A stretch of 29,476 nucleotides of DNA, from positions 1 through 29,476 of the forward strand of contig JAILMZ010000007.1 in NCBI GenBank assembly GCA_024692105.1, written 5' to 3'. The position numbers and the translations under genes are program-made. Origin of the DNA: Saccharofermentans sp. Its GTDB lineage: Bacteria; Bacillota_A; Clostridia; Saccharofermentanales; Saccharofermentanaceae. The notes below the pieces were generated by a model that saw only the letters and a program-made list of their open reading frames with translations, was not told the DNA's origin and searched no databases. Positions 21,531 through 29,476 of this stretch are shown here, piece after piece (position 1 is the first letter of the stretch; the number at the start of each line of letters is the position of its first letter).

Positions 21531-22373
21531 ATGACGATAATCGAGAACAAGACATTTGACGAGGAGAGAGCTCTGTACGGAAGCAGGCAGGTCGAGGCTG
21601 TAAGATGCCGTTTCGACGGTCCCGCTGACGGTGAAAGCGCTTTCAAGGAGAGCAGTGAGATCGTGGCAAGAGACTGCTACTTCAACCTCCGCTATCCCTT
21701 CTGGCATGTAAATGACCTGAAGATCGATTCCTGCGAGATGACAGAGCTCTGCCGCGCTGCGCTTTGGTACTCATCCGGCATGGAGATAACCGATACGAAG
21801 ATGCACGGCATCAAGGCCCTGCGCGAGTGTAAAGACGTAAAGATCGCGCACTGCGACATCGTCTCTCCCGAGTTCGGCTGGAGCGTGAACGGTGTGTTCA
21901 TGAACGACACATCCGCCCAAAGCGAGTACTTCATGATGAGGTCTTCCAAACTGGAATTCAATAAAGTCAGACTTACCGGCAAGTACTCGTTCCAGTACAT
22001 AGAGGATTCGATCTTTACCGGCTGCGAGTTCGATACCAAGGATGCGTTCTGGCATGCAAAGAACGTTACCGTCCGCGACAGTTATGTTAAGGGCGAGTAT
22101 CTTGCGTGGTACTGCGAGAACGTGACTTTCGAGAACTGCACGATCATCGGCACCCAGCCCCTTTGTTACTGCAAGGGTCTGCGCCTGATAAACTGCCGCA
22201 TGGAAGGGTGCGACCTGTCCTTTGAGAAATCAGAAGTCGATGCGGATGTTACGACGGCCATCGACAGTATCAAGAATCCCAAAAGCGGAAAGATCGTCTG
22301 CGCCGGCACCGGCGGTATCATCATGGACGATCCGGAAGCGCGCGGGGAGATAATAGTAAGAGAGGAAGAATAA
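21531..22373 (+). CDS. DUF3737-family protein (right-handed beta-helix)
   Basis: A 280-residue soluble protein opening with IENKTFDEERALYGSRQVEA, the DUF3737 start. Short repeated units follow in which a cysteine, aromatic or aliphatic residue recurs about every 20 residues (CRFDGPADGESAFKES, DCYFNLRYPFWHVNDLKI, CEFDTKDAFWHAKNVTV, YCENVTFENCTI, YCKGLRLINCRM). This is typical of a beta-helix related to pectin-lyase-like and pentapeptide folds. Family members occur widely in Firmicutes, often next to acetyltransferase or oxidoreductase genes; function unknown. ATG 21531 follows GAAGG. Its stop overlaps the next start (TAATG at 22371-22375), so the two are translationally coupled. The many cysteines suggest a reducing cytoplasmic location. 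Confidence 0.88.
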   Translation: MTIIENKTFDEERALYGSRQVEAVRCRFDGPADGESAFKESSEIVARDCYFNLRYPFWHVNDLKIDSCEMTELCRAALWYSSGMEITDTKMHGIKALRECKDVKIAHCDIVSPEFGWSVNGVFMNDTSAQSEYFMMRSSKLEFNKVRLTGKYSFQYIEDSIFTGCEFDTKDAFWHAKNVTVRDSYVKGEYLAWYCENVTFENCTIIGTQPLCYCKGLRLINCRMEGCDLSFEKSEVDADVTTAIDSIKNPKSGKIVCAGTGGIIMDDPEARGEIIVREEE

Positions 22374-23380
22374 TGATCCGTTATATTGAAGACGAGACAA
22401 GGCGTGCGGCGATCGCACGCGAGATCTTAGAGGCCCTGCCCGAGTGGTTCGAGGTGGAAGAGGGCCGCGAAGGGCTTATCAAAGAGTCCGAAGAGAACCC
22501 CGTATTTGCTGCGTTTGAGACGCGCGAGGATGCAGATTCCGATAATGGACGCGCCATAGGTTTTATCACGATCAAGGAGACCGGCAGGGATACTGTAGAG
22601 ATAGCTGCGATGGGCGTCCGTAAGGAGTGCCACGGCGGCGGTATTGGAACGAGGCTTTTCGAAGCCGCGAGAGATTATGCCGTGCAGAAGGGATACTCAT
22701 TCATGCAGGTCAAGACCGTCCGCGAAGGCATGTACGAGGACTACGACAAGACCAACCGTTTCTACCGCAGCGTCGGCTTTTCCGAACTCGAGGTCATCGA
22801 GGATCTGTGGGATGCAGATAACCCCTGCCAGATCTATGTCATGGGCCTCAAGTCAGCCGTAAACACGATCCTCACGCGCCACAGCTACCGCGGTGCATAT
22901 TCTTCCGAGGCGGTCCCGCGTACTGACCTCGAAACGATCGCACGCGCAGGCATCGGCGCACCTTCAGGATGCAACAAACAGACAACCGAGATCGTTGTTG
23001 TGGATGATGCTGCGACTTTGGATCAGATAAAGACCGTAATAGACCCGCCGGTCGCTGCTACTGCACCCGCTATGATCGTCGTTCTTACCAGAAGGATCAA
23101 CGCTTACCGCGACCGCTGCTTTGCCGTGCAGGATTATTCCGCCGCCATCGAGAACATGCTCCTGGCGATGGTCGAGCTCGGCTATCAGAGCTGCTGGTAC
23201 GAAGGCCACATCACAGACGAGGACCGCATCTGCGATAAGATCGCTGCTATCTTAGGAGTGCCCGATGACCTCGATGTCGTCTGCCTCCTGCCTGTCGGCA
23301 AAGCCGTCGACGAATTCCATGCCCCAAGCAAGAGACCGTTTGCCGAGCGTGTGAAGTTCAATAAGTGGAGTGAATCATAA
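22373..23380 (+). CDS. Fusion of a GNAT N-acetyltransferase and a nitroreductase-family domain
   Basis: A 335-residue protein. Residues 1-162 form a GNAT domain: the acetyl-CoA loop is CHGGGIGTRLFEAA (about 84-97), preceded by EIAAMGVRKE; NRFYRSVGF is the usual C-terminal motif. Residues 163-335 form a compact nitroreductase-like flavin domain: LTRHSYRGAYSSEAVP, GAPSGCNKQT (FMN-binding), DYSAAIENMLLAMVELGYQS and VVCLLPVGKA. No frameshift or stop separates them, and no second ribosome site is evident at the junction. Each half is a normal full-length domain. I do not know this fusion as a described enzyme; it may modify and reduce one substrate in succession. It is coupled by TAATG to the DUF3737 gene and ends at a two-way terminator. 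Confidence 0.88.
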   Translation: MIRYIEDETRRAAIAREILEALPEWFEVEEGREGLIKESEENPVFAAFETREDADSDNGRAIGFITIKETGRDTVEIAAMGVRKECHGGGIGTRLFEAARDYAVQKGYSFMQVKTVREGMYEDYDKTNRFYRSVGFSELEVIEDLWDADNPCQIYVMGLKSAVNTILTRHSYRGAYSSEAVPRTDLETIARAGIGAPSGCNKQTTEIVVVDDAATLDQIKTVIDPPVAATAPAMIVVLTRRINAYRDRCFAVQDYSAAIENMLLAMVELGYQSCWYEGHITDEDRICDKIAAILGVPDDLDVVCLLPVGKAVDEFHAPSKRPFAERVKFNKWSES

Positions 23381-23384
23381 TACA

Positions 23385-23412
23385 AAACGGGACCCGAGAG
23401 GGCCCCGTTTTT
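23385..23412. terminator. Bidirectional intrinsic terminator
   Basis: AAACGGGACCC (23385-23395) pairs with GGGCCCCGTTT (23400-23410) around GAGA with one mismatch. T-runs exist on both strands. It serves the convergent GNAT-nitroreductase and GGDEF-EAL genes. Confidence 0.85.
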
Positions 23413-23434
23413 GTAGTTGCCGGAGTAGTAGGTA

Positions 23435-25162
23435 TCAGCTCTGGAGGGATCGTACGAGCTGGCCGGCTTCTTCGGGCGGCATGGGCTTGCCCCAGACAAA
23501 ACCCTGAATGTAGTCGCAGCCGATGGACTTAAGGACATTGACCTGATCGGGGGATTCGACACCTTCGGAGATGACCTTAAGGTCAAGGGTGTGACCGATC
23601 GAGATGATCATGGCTACGTACTGCCTGGAGGAGTCATTGAGGCTCATGTTATCGATGAAGGACTTGTCGATCTTGAGGAGATCGGAGGGGAAATTATTGA
23701 GATAGCTTAAGGAGGAATAGCCTGTCCCAAAGTCATCGATAGCAACCTTCATGCCCATTGCCTTGAGTTCTTCGATGCGTTCAAGCGCTTTCTCCGCAGA
23801 GTCGATCATGATGGACTCAGTGATCTCGATCTCGATGCGGGAAGGGGAGACGTTGTGCTGTTCGAGAACCCGTTTTATTTCTTCAATAAAATTATTCTTC
23901 ATAAGATGTCTTACGGAGACGTTGCAGCTGATCATGACTTGTGAGCCTGTCTCCTTTGTGACGTTCTCAAGGAACTCCACTGCAAGTTCAAACACGCGCA
24001 TGTCGATGCGGTCCACGAGGCCGGTGTTCTCTGCGACGGGGATGAAGTCGACGGGGCTGATGAACGATCCGTCATCGTCCTGCAAACGTGCGAGAGCCTC
24101 AAAGCCGCGGAGCTTGTGATCAATGTCGTACTGAGGCTGGAGGTGGTAGAGGACTTTGTTGTCCGTAAGCGCGCTGCGGATCTTGCGTTCGATCTCGAGT
24201 GTGCGATCGGCGTTGATCATATCTTCGGTAAACCTTGCGATCATGCTGTCTGTGCCTGTCTTCTTGACATTGTGGAGGGCAGCATCTGCGTAGGTGAAGA
24301 TGTTCTCGAGGACCGTTGAATCGTCGGGGCAGACTGCGTAGCCGAAACATGCCGTCATGTAGTAGTCGCAGTCGTCGATGGTGAGCTTTTTCTCGAGCTC
24401 GGACTTATATGCCTCGATGGTCTTCTCGATGTCTTCTTCGGAGTCATAGTCGCTGATGATTATCATGAACTCGTCGCCTGTTGTGCGCGCCACGAACTCA
24501 GTAGTCTCGGTGGTCACATTGTTGGCAAGTTCCTTGAAACGATTTGCAATCTCCTTAAGGACCATGTCGCCCGTGTCGTGGCCCATGGTGTCGTTGATGC
24601 TCTTGAAGTTGTTAAGGTCTATGGAAACCGCTGCGAACTCTCCGTTGCGGTGGAGGAAATCCTCGATGAGTTCGCTGCACGCGAAACGGTTCGGCAGCCC
24701 GGTCAGCCTGTCGGTGACGGCCTGCTCACGGAGGCTGTTCTGGTAGTTGACGATCTTGCTGTTGCCGAGGAATATGATCGTGATGGCGATGAGCACCATC
24801 AGACTGTTGAAGAAGCCGGGGAGGCTGTTGTAATTCTGCCTGACGAAGGTGTTGATATAAAGTCCGGGAACTGAGAACAGAACCAGCGCGAGCGATGTAA
24901 AGTATCCGAGCTTACGGAACAGGAGCACCAGGCAGATGACGCATATGTTACCCAACATCGAGAACACGCCGGTAAGCGACGTGAACGCGAGGGGAATACC
25001 AAAGAACACGCCTTCACCCGGTGTCCTGGAAGTAGCGACAGTCAGGAATGATGCGATGCCGTAGAGGAGAAGGAGGAGGATAAACGCACTCTTCGGCGCC
25101 TCCCTTTTGAGAGATAGGTTACGCAGGGTCTTATCAACGCCGTTGTTTGCCCTTTTTGTCAT
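23435..25162 (-). CDS. Membrane-bound GGDEF-EAL protein, c-di-GMP metabolism
   Basis: A 575-residue protein. ATG 25162 is preferred to the in-frame GTG at 25171, which overlaps the AAGGGTGG ribosome site. Residues 25-135 hold four to five membrane helices. The GGDEF domain is about 140-310; its signature is T228-G-D-E-F, so the first glycine is lost, and there is no RxxD inhibition site in the usual place. The EAL domain is about 320-570 with E355-A-L, NVSVRHL, EITES, IDDFGTGYSSLSYL (475-488), LKIDKSFI, EGVES and QGF; the key residues for phosphodiesterase activity look complete. The likely activity is c-di-GMP hydrolysis, with the GGDEF part weak or GTP-binding only. Together with the HD-GYP gene it is the second c-di-GMP gene of the window. 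It ends convergently with the GNAT-nitroreductase gene. Confidence 0.92.
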   Translation of the reverse strand: MTKRANNGVDKTLRNLSLKREAPKSAFILLLLLYGIASFLTVATSRTPGEGVFFGIPLAFTSLTGVFSMLGNICVICLVLLFRKLGYFTSLALVLFSVPGLYINTFVRQNYNSLPGFFNSLMVLIAITIIFLGNSKIVNYQNSLREQAVTDRLTGLPNRFACSELIEDFLHRNGEFAAVSIDLNNFKSINDTMGHDTGDMVLKEIANRFKELANNVTTETTEFVARTTGDEFMIIISDYDSEEDIEKTIEAYKSELEKKLTIDDCDYYMTACFGYAVCPDDSTVLENIFTYADAALHNVKKTGTDSMIARFTEDMINADRTLEIERKIRSALTDNKVLYHLQPQYDIDHKLRGFEALARLQDDDGSFISPVDFIPVAENTGLVDRIDMRVFELAVEFLENVTKETGSQVMISCNVSVRHLMKNNFIEEIKRVLEQHNVSPSRIEIEITESIMIDSAEKALERIEELKAMGMKVAIDDFGTGYSSLSYLNNFPSDLLKIDKSFIDNMSLNDSSRQYVAMIISIGHTLDLKVISEGVESPDQVNVLKSIGCDYIQGFVWGKPMPPEEAGQLVRSLQS

Positions 25163-25348
25163 GATTACCACCCTTGTTTTTCTTCGTTGTCACGATACTG
25201 CCATTTTATCAAGACATAACAAGTGAATTCTTCGCGATTCTGTAACTAAAATGTCGGCAAGGCATACAAAGTGTAAATAAACAGTTAAGCAAATCCTACT
25301 GCTGTAAGGCTTCCACAAGAATATGACAATTAGTCGGGATTTATGGGA

Positions 25349-26233
25349 TTACTCCCACTGCTTCCTGTACTCGCGGGGAGATTTCTCGAAGAACTTCTTG
25401 AACGTCTCGGACATATAACTCACGCCGCCGAAACCGGTCTGTGCGGCGATCTCGCTCATGGACATATCGCTGGCCCTTAGGAGCTCTGCCACCTTGCGGC
25501 ACCTTAAGTGCATCAGGTAATTGATCGGCGACTCTCCGACATATTGGTGGAACAGGATATTGCACAATGACTTGCTTATGTTGCCGCTCTCGGCAATGCT
25601 TCCCAGCGTTATCTGATTCTGGTAGTTATTCGATATGAAATGCATCATCGCCTTGAACGACTGCATCCTCGGGTCGGAAACAGTTTCCTCGGTCGCGCCC
25701 CAGGATTCGGCCTGCTTTCTGACGATGGACCATATCTGGAAAAACTTCATCGTGACCGCGAAAGGATCGTGGCGGATGTCGGGCAGACTGAGGACCAGCT
25801 TGCGCATCTCTTCGGTATATTCATTTATATTTCTGAACCTGAAGAACGGCAGGTCGGGATTCTCTGTGATGGGCTTTATTGCCTGGAGGTCGACTGCGAC
25901 GGAGTTCGACAGGATGCCGGGGTGGAGCACGCAGATGACATATTTTGCCGTGCCGCCGTTAACGGTCATGTTGTAGTGGATCTGGTTGGAGTTGACGACT
26001 ATCGTATCGCCTTCGTGCAGGAGCACTTCGCGTCCGTTGACAACATACATGACATCGCCTTCCTTGACGGTCATTATCTCAATGTCTTCATGGTAGTGAG
26101 GCACGCCTTCCCAGGTAGCTTTGGGCACGATCCAGCCGTCGTATATATAAGAAGGAAAGTTAGGGTCGTCGTAGTTTACTATCTCTGAACCGTCGTCTCG
26201 TTTGACGATGAGACCCATCATTTCTCTTTTCAT
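25349..26233 (-). CDS. AraC-family regulator with N-terminal cupin
   Basis: A 294-residue regulator. ATG 26233 follows AGGAGA by 8 bases. Residues about 30-120 form a cupin sensor (HYHEDIEIMTVKEGDVMYVV, HEGDTIVVNSNQIHY). Residues about 190-294 hold the two AraC helix-turn-helix motifs: ITLGSIAESGNISKSLCNIL and MSEIAAQTGFGGVSYMSETF, followed by KKFFEKSPREYRKQ. Proteins of this kind usually sense a small molecule, often a sugar or drug-like compound, and activate a neighbour. It is divergent from the ABC exporter operon 148 bases away, with an imperfect dyad between them. The 177 bases between its stop and the GGDEF-EAL start hold no gene I can see. Confidence 0.9.
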   Translation of the reverse strand: MKREMMGLIVKRDDGSEIVNYDDPNFPSYIYDGWIVPKATWEGVPHYHEDIEIMTVKEGDVMYVVNGREVLLHEGDTIVVNSNQIHYNMTVNGGTAKYVICVLHPGILSNSVAVDLQAIKPITENPDLPFFRFRNINEYTEEMRKLVLSLPDIRHDPFAVTMKFFQIWSIVRKQAESWGATEETVSDPRMQSFKAMMHFISNNYQNQITLGSIAESGNISKSLCNILFHQYVGESPINYLMHLRCRKVAELLRASDMSMSEIAAQTGFGGVSYMSETFKKFFEKSPREYRKQWE

Positions 26234-26258
26234 AACTATCTATCTCCTGTCTGTTAAA

Positions 26259-26294
26259 AACTATAACAATCTTCCACGCACTTGGAATATAGTT
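26259..26294. promoter_or_regulatory. Imperfect dyad in the AraC-ABC divergent gap
   Basis: AACTAT (26259-26264) and ATAGTT (26289-26294) flank an inner TTCC (26272-26275) and GGAA (26284-26287). It is 26 bases upstream of the AraC start. On the plus strand a TACAAT (26336-26341) without a good -35 is the likely -10 of the exporter operon, the arrangement expected of an activator-dependent promoter. Confidence 0.45.
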
Positions 26295-26380
26295 ATAAAA
26301 ATCAGGCAAATCGGCACTGTTATCAAGTCTATACATACAATATACTTGCAATTGAACAGAAAAGAAAGAGGAAATTTGTT

Positions 26381-27334
26381 ATGAGCGACATTTCAACAAA
26401 CGAAGCAGTAGTAATGAAAAATGTCTGCAAGGACTTCAAAGTCTTGAACTGCCACGAAGGTCTGAAGGGCTCCATCCAGGATCTCTTCTCGAGAGACTAC
26501 AAGACGGTGTCCGCGGTAAAAGATGTCACGATGACCGTGCACCGCGGCGAGATCATCGGATACCTGGGTCCCAACGGCGCGGGCAAATCCACTACGATCA
26601 AGATGATGACCGGAGTACTCGAGCCCACCAGCGGCGAACTGCTCGTCAACGGCAAGGTGCCTTACAAGAACAGGACCGAGAATTGCGAGAACATAGGCGT
26701 TGTTTTCGGGCAGAGAAGCCAGCTGTGGTGGTCGCTGCCCCTGATAGAATCCTTCAAACTCCTCCGTGACCTCTACATGGTTCCCGAGAAAGACTACGAA
26801 GAGATGATCGAACTCTACCGTTCGCTCGTTGATATCGAGCCGATCCTGCATAAGCCCGTAAGGCAGATGTCTCTCGGTCAGAGGACACTGTCCGATATCC
26901 TGGCGGCGTTCCTGCACAACCCCGCGATCGTATTCCTCGATGAGCCGACTATCGGTCTGGACGTATCGATGAAGGCGAAGATCAGAGAGCTTATCTTAGG
27001 TCTTAACAAGGAGAAGAATACAACCGTTATTCTTACCACACATGACATGGGTGACGTTGATGCGCTGTGCAGAAGGATCGTCATCATCGACGAGGGCACG
27101 AAGATCTATGACAACGACATAGAGCACCTGAAGACGTATTTCGGTTCGTACAGGACACTGAAGATCCAGCGCACGGACGATACCTGGGAAGAGTACCTGA
27201 TCGACGAGAAGACCACGGATGTCATGGACGTCATCATGGAGAAACAGAAAGAAAAGAAGATAAAGGACGTCAAGATCCTCGAGATCTCGACGGAAGAAGT
27301 TATCAAGAAAATCTACGAAGGAGGCGCGAGATGA
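26381..27334 (+). CDS. ABC exporter ATP-binding protein, COG4586 type
   Basis: A 317-residue ATPase. ATG 26381 follows AAGAGGAAA; a longer frame from 26282 reads through the promoter region and was rejected. Walker A GPNGAGKST is at 63-71, the Q-loop at Q111 in VVFGQRSQLWW, the signature MSLGQR at 163-168, Walker B IVFLDE at 183-188 and the switch histidine in TTHDMGD. The long N-terminal part and the VFGQRSQLWWSLP stretch are typical of the COG4586 exporters, which pair with two different permeases. The C-terminal 80 residues form a separate accessory region. It overlaps the first permease by ATGA (27331-27334). It should energise export of an unknown compound. Placement beside an AraC sensor suggests inducible efflux. 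Confidence 0.92.
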   Translation: MSDISTNEAVVMKNVCKDFKVLNCHEGLKGSIQDLFSRDYKTVSAVKDVTMTVHRGEIIGYLGPNGAGKSTTIKMMTGVLEPTSGELLVNGKVPYKNRTENCENIGVVFGQRSQLWWSLPLIESFKLLRDLYMVPEKDYEEMIELYRSLVDIEPILHKPVRQMSLGQRTLSDILAAFLHNPAIVFLDEPTIGLDVSMKAKIRELILGLNKEKNTTVILTTHDMGDVDALCRRIVIIDEGTKIYDNDIEHLKTYFGSYRTLKIQRTDDTWEEYLIDEKTTDVMDVIMEKQKEKKIKDVKILEISTEEVIKKIYEGGAR

Positions 27335-28140
27335 ATCCCAAAAGGCTGATTGCCATAACGCGTGCCGGGATCATGGAGTCGCTGCAGTTCAGGCTCGGAA
27401 TTTTCGTGACGCTGTTTGCGAACCTCATATATCTCGTGCTTGTCTACTACCTCTGGAAGGCGATCTACGATTCGTCCGGTACCGACGTTGTCAACGGCAT
27501 GACATTCACGGACACGATGATCTACCTGATCCTCGCGACGGCGCTTTTCAACTTCCTCGAAATGTTCGTCGTCTGGGACATGAGCAGGAAGATCCAGTCA
27601 GGCGCGCTCGTGCTCGACCTGCTCAAGCCGATGCGTTTCAGGAAGTACACTTTCTGGAGCTACACCGGAAACCATGTCGTGCAGTTCGTGCTGACGTTCA
27701 TACCGACGTTCATCGTTGTCATGATCGTCACCGGCGGTGCGATCCCTATGGGCCTGAACATCGTCTGGTTCATCATCGCAACGGTGTTCGCGCTGATAAT
27801 AAACTACAACATCGAGATGCTCGTCGCGCCCATATGTCTTTTCACCGAATCGACCTGGGGCATCAACATAGTAAAGGAAACTATCGTGCTGCTGCTCTCG
27901 GGCGCTTCGATCCCGCTCGCGTTCTTTCCCGAGAAAGCAAGAATGGTGGTACAGTATCTGCCTTTCCGTGCGGTGTATGACATACCGCTGTCGATACTTC
28001 TCGGCAAGAGCGGATCGGACACATGGGAAGGACTTGCCCAGCTGTTCGCGCTGCAGATCGTGTGGATGGTCGTGCTGACCGTAGCAGGCAACTTATTCTG
28101 GAATTGTGCGGTGCGAAAGGTCACCGTGAACGGAGGCTGA
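27331..28140 (+). CDS. ABC-2 type exporter permease, first subunit
   Basis: A 269-residue integral membrane protein with six predicted helices: about residues 20-43, 55-83, 112-135, 140-165, 180-203 and 228-252. Typical features are the amphipathic start KRLIAITRAGIMESLQFRLG, the coupling stretch MSRKIQSGALVLDLLKPMRF facing the ATPase, and the late motif IPLAFFPEKARMVVQYLPF followed by IPLSILLGK. These fit the COG4587/DUF990 ABC-2 permeases that accompany COG4586 ATPases. The start overlaps the ATPase stop, so synthesis is coupled. The second permease follows one base after its stop. Substrate not shown. Confidence 0.88.
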   Translation: MNPKRLIAITRAGIMESLQFRLGIFVTLFANLIYLVLVYYLWKAIYDSSGTDVVNGMTFTDTMIYLILATALFNFLEMFVVWDMSRKIQSGALVLDLLKPMRFRKYTFWSYTGNHVVQFVLTFIPTFIVVMIVTGGAIPMGLNIVWFIIATVFALIINYNIEMLVAPICLFTESTWGINIVKETIVLLLSGASIPLAFFPEKARMVVQYLPFRAVYDIPLSILLGKSGSDTWEGLAQLFALQIVWMVVLTVAGNLFWNCAVRKVTVNGG

Positions 28141-28141
28141 T

Positions 28142-28945
28142 ATGCATAAAAGAGGACTGAAATTCTATGCGAGGATGTACCGCAAGATCCTCGTGCAGGA
28201 CCTTAAGAGCAAGATGAGCTACCGTGCGGACTTTGTCATCTCGACGTTCGGAATGATAATGACTAATCTCTCGGGCTTCGTCACATTCCTGATCCTGTTC
28301 CAGAACTTCCCGACGATCAACGGCTGGGACTACTACCACATGCTGTTCCTGTACGGGTTCTCTCTGGTCGCGCTCACACCGGTGCAGTGTTTCTTCGACA
28401 ACAACTGGAACCTCAGGTTCATGGTGCAGAGCGGAGACTTCATCAAGTACTGTTTCCGTCCGGTCAACGTCTTCTTCTACTTCATCTCCGAAGTGTTTGA
28501 CGTGAAAGGACTGGGACAGCTCGCGTTCGGTGTCGGCACGATAGTATACGCCTGGGTGCACATCGGCATTCCCGTGACTCCGCTGGTCATAGTAAAGCTG
28601 ATCGTATACCTGCTCACGGCATCGCTGTTCATGATAGCCCTCATGAACTTCGCTGCGGCGACCTGCTTCTGGATCAAGGGCTCAGGGTACGTCATGGTCA
28701 TAATGTTCCGTTTCAAGGACTTTGCCAAATATCCCGCGAGCATCTTCTCGGGCATCTTCAAGGTAATCTTCACGTTCATCATCCCGATCGCGTTCATTGC
28801 CTACTACCCGAGCCTCGTGATACTCCAGCCCGGCAACGTTCCGCCGCTGTCGTGGATCTCGCCGCTGTTCGGCATCGTGTTCGTGTACCTGAGCTACAAG
28901 TTCTGGATGCTCGGCGTCAGAAAGTACGATTTTACGGGTTCTTAA
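28142..28945 (+). CDS. ABC-2 type exporter permease, second subunit
   Basis: A 267-residue integral membrane protein with six predicted helices. ATG 28142 is one base after the stop of the first permease; GGAGG in the preceding coding end is its ribosome site. The soluble stretch NNWNLRFMVQSGDFIKYCFR followed by PVNVFFYF aligns in position with the coupling region of the first permease, and SIFSGIFKVIFTFIIPIAFI followed by YYPS is the usual late motif. It belongs to the COG3694 group. The two non-identical permeases and one ATPase form a complete ABC-2 exporter. A weak link to the next gene (24 bases, GGAGG) suggests that the operon continues. Confidence 0.88.
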   Translation: MHKRGLKFYARMYRKILVQDLKSKMSYRADFVISTFGMIMTNLSGFVTFLILFQNFPTINGWDYYHMLFLYGFSLVALTPVQCFFDNNWNLRFMVQSGDFIKYCFRPVNVFFYFISEVFDVKGLGQLAFGVGTIVYAWVHIGIPVTPLVIVKLIVYLLTASLFMIALMNFAAATCFWIKGSGYVMVIMFRFKDFAKYPASIFSGIFKVIFTFIIPIAFIAYYPSLVILQPGNVPPLSWISPLFGIVFVYLSYKFWMLGVRKYDFTGS

Positions 28946-28969
28946 ACCGCAGATATGGAGGATATTATT

Positions 28970-29476
28970 ATGGATGAATTAGTTAAGATCATCAGAAGGT
29001 CAGTTGTCCCGAACTTCATCAACATCAGGACATCGATCAAGACTTACGACAGGGATGCAGTCATCTGCGGCGCTCCCTGCTGGCGCTGGGTCTACCACGC
29101 TCTGCATTCGGCGGACAAGTGGTTCATCAACCCCAATGTCTACGACGAGCCGGACTTCCACGAGGAGGGTATGGACAATCCCGAGAATCCGACTTCCGTT
29201 GTACTCACTGACGAGCAGCTGCTGGCGTATCTTGACCACGTCGAGAAGAAAACCTTAGACTACCTCGATACACTGACAGACGACATGCTCTACGAGTGTC
29301 CCGAGAACTGCAGGTTCACCAGATTTGAACTCGTCCTGAGGCAGTTCCGCCACCTGCCGTTCCATACCGGCATGCTGAACGGACAGACAGCCTTGAGCGA
29401 GGGCGCGTTCCCGGTATGGGTATCAGATGCCGATAAGTTCATCGATGACGGTGTGCTTTTCGGGAGGTACCGGGAA
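28970..29476 (+). CDS. DinB-like protein, C-terminus cut by window edge
   Basis: The first 169 codons of a gene running off the right edge. ATG 28970 lies 8 bases after GGAGG. The pattern fits the DinB/YfiT four-helix fold, a metal-binding group including thiol-dependent transferases: an early helix followed by WRWVYHALHSADKWF, then LAYLDHVEKKTLDYLDTL and LRQFRHLPFHTGMLNG. Histidines in HALHSAD and in RHLPFHTG are placed where the family's three metal ligands lie. The region NPNVYDEPDFHEEGMDNP is an insertion between helices. It follows the exporter operon by 24 bases and may be co-transcribed, which would fit detoxification of the exported compound. Family assignment moderately secure; activity unknown. 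Confidence 0.75.
   Translation, partial: MDELVKIIRRSVVPNFINIRTSIKTYDRDAVICGAPCWRWVYHALHSADKWFINPNVYDEPDFHEEGMDNPENPTSVVLTDEQLLAYLDHVEKKTLDYLDTLTDDMLYECPENCRFTRFELVLRQFRHLPFHTGMLNGQTALSEGAFPVWVSDADKFIDDGVLFGRYRE

Noticed and set aside
26282..26380. 33-codon N-terminal extension of the ABC ATPase
   Set aside because: It would cross the probable operator and promoter; ATG 26381 has a ribosome site and begins the normal domain.

Overview
The window looks like a chromosomal stretch of an anaerobic member of the Clostridia (Firmicutes). The reasons are strong AGGAGG-type ribosome sites, canonical sigma-A promoters, PadR/DUF1700/DUF4097 and WYL/ribbon-helix-helix families, a large flavodiiron protein, and GC content that looks close to half. 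A gut or rumen relative is plausible, but I cannot place the genus. I see no rRNA, tRNA, insertion sequence, phage gene or CRISPR array. About 31 genes were called; two ends are cut by the window edges, one gene appears frameshifted and one is a remnant.

Layout. (1) 1-4731: a minus-strand operon of a 959-residue AAA+ ATPase and two small genes that are paralogues of each other, with a divergent WYL regulator. (2) 4879-9400: an SseB-like protein, then a group concerned with ADP-ribose chemistry (macro-domain protein, DUF6508 protein, ADP-ribosylglycohydrolase), a SIMPL-domain protein, a small unknown and an AT-rich remnant of a KptA-type RNA 2'-phosphotransferase. (3) 9487-12498: a ribbon-helix-helix/WYL regulator divergent from a Ro60-like (DUF2828, TROVE plus vWA) protein, with repeated TAGGGGTT boxes between them and two 43-bp direct repeats downstream. 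(4) 12499-15491: two small membrane-protein loci, the first with an apparent one-base frameshift, then a PadR-DUF1700-DUF4097 envelope operon under a well-formed promoter and operator. (5) 15527-20823: an HD-GYP c-di-GMP phosphodiesterase, a four-domain flavodiiron oxidoreductase, a bacterial voltage-gated sodium channel and an unknown membrane protein. (6) 20950-25162: a small unknown on the minus strand, a DUF3737 gene coupled to a GNAT-nitroreductase fusion, and a GGDEF-EAL protein. (7) 25349-29476: an AraC regulator divergent from a three-gene ABC-2 exporter operon, then a DinB-like gene cut by the right edge.

How the genes may work together. Three groups have divergent regulator/target architecture (WYL/AAA+, RHH-WYL/Ro60-like, AraC/ABC exporter), so the local regulators probably control their neighbours. 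The ADP-ribose genes and the KptA remnant share NAD-derived chemistry, and the Ro60-like protein adds an RNA quality-control theme. The best candidates for undescribed biology are the AAA+ ATPase with its paired small paralogues, the RHH-WYL/Ro60-like unit with its box repeats and downstream repeat element, and the ADP-ribose cluster. All calls come from reading the sequence; no database search was run.
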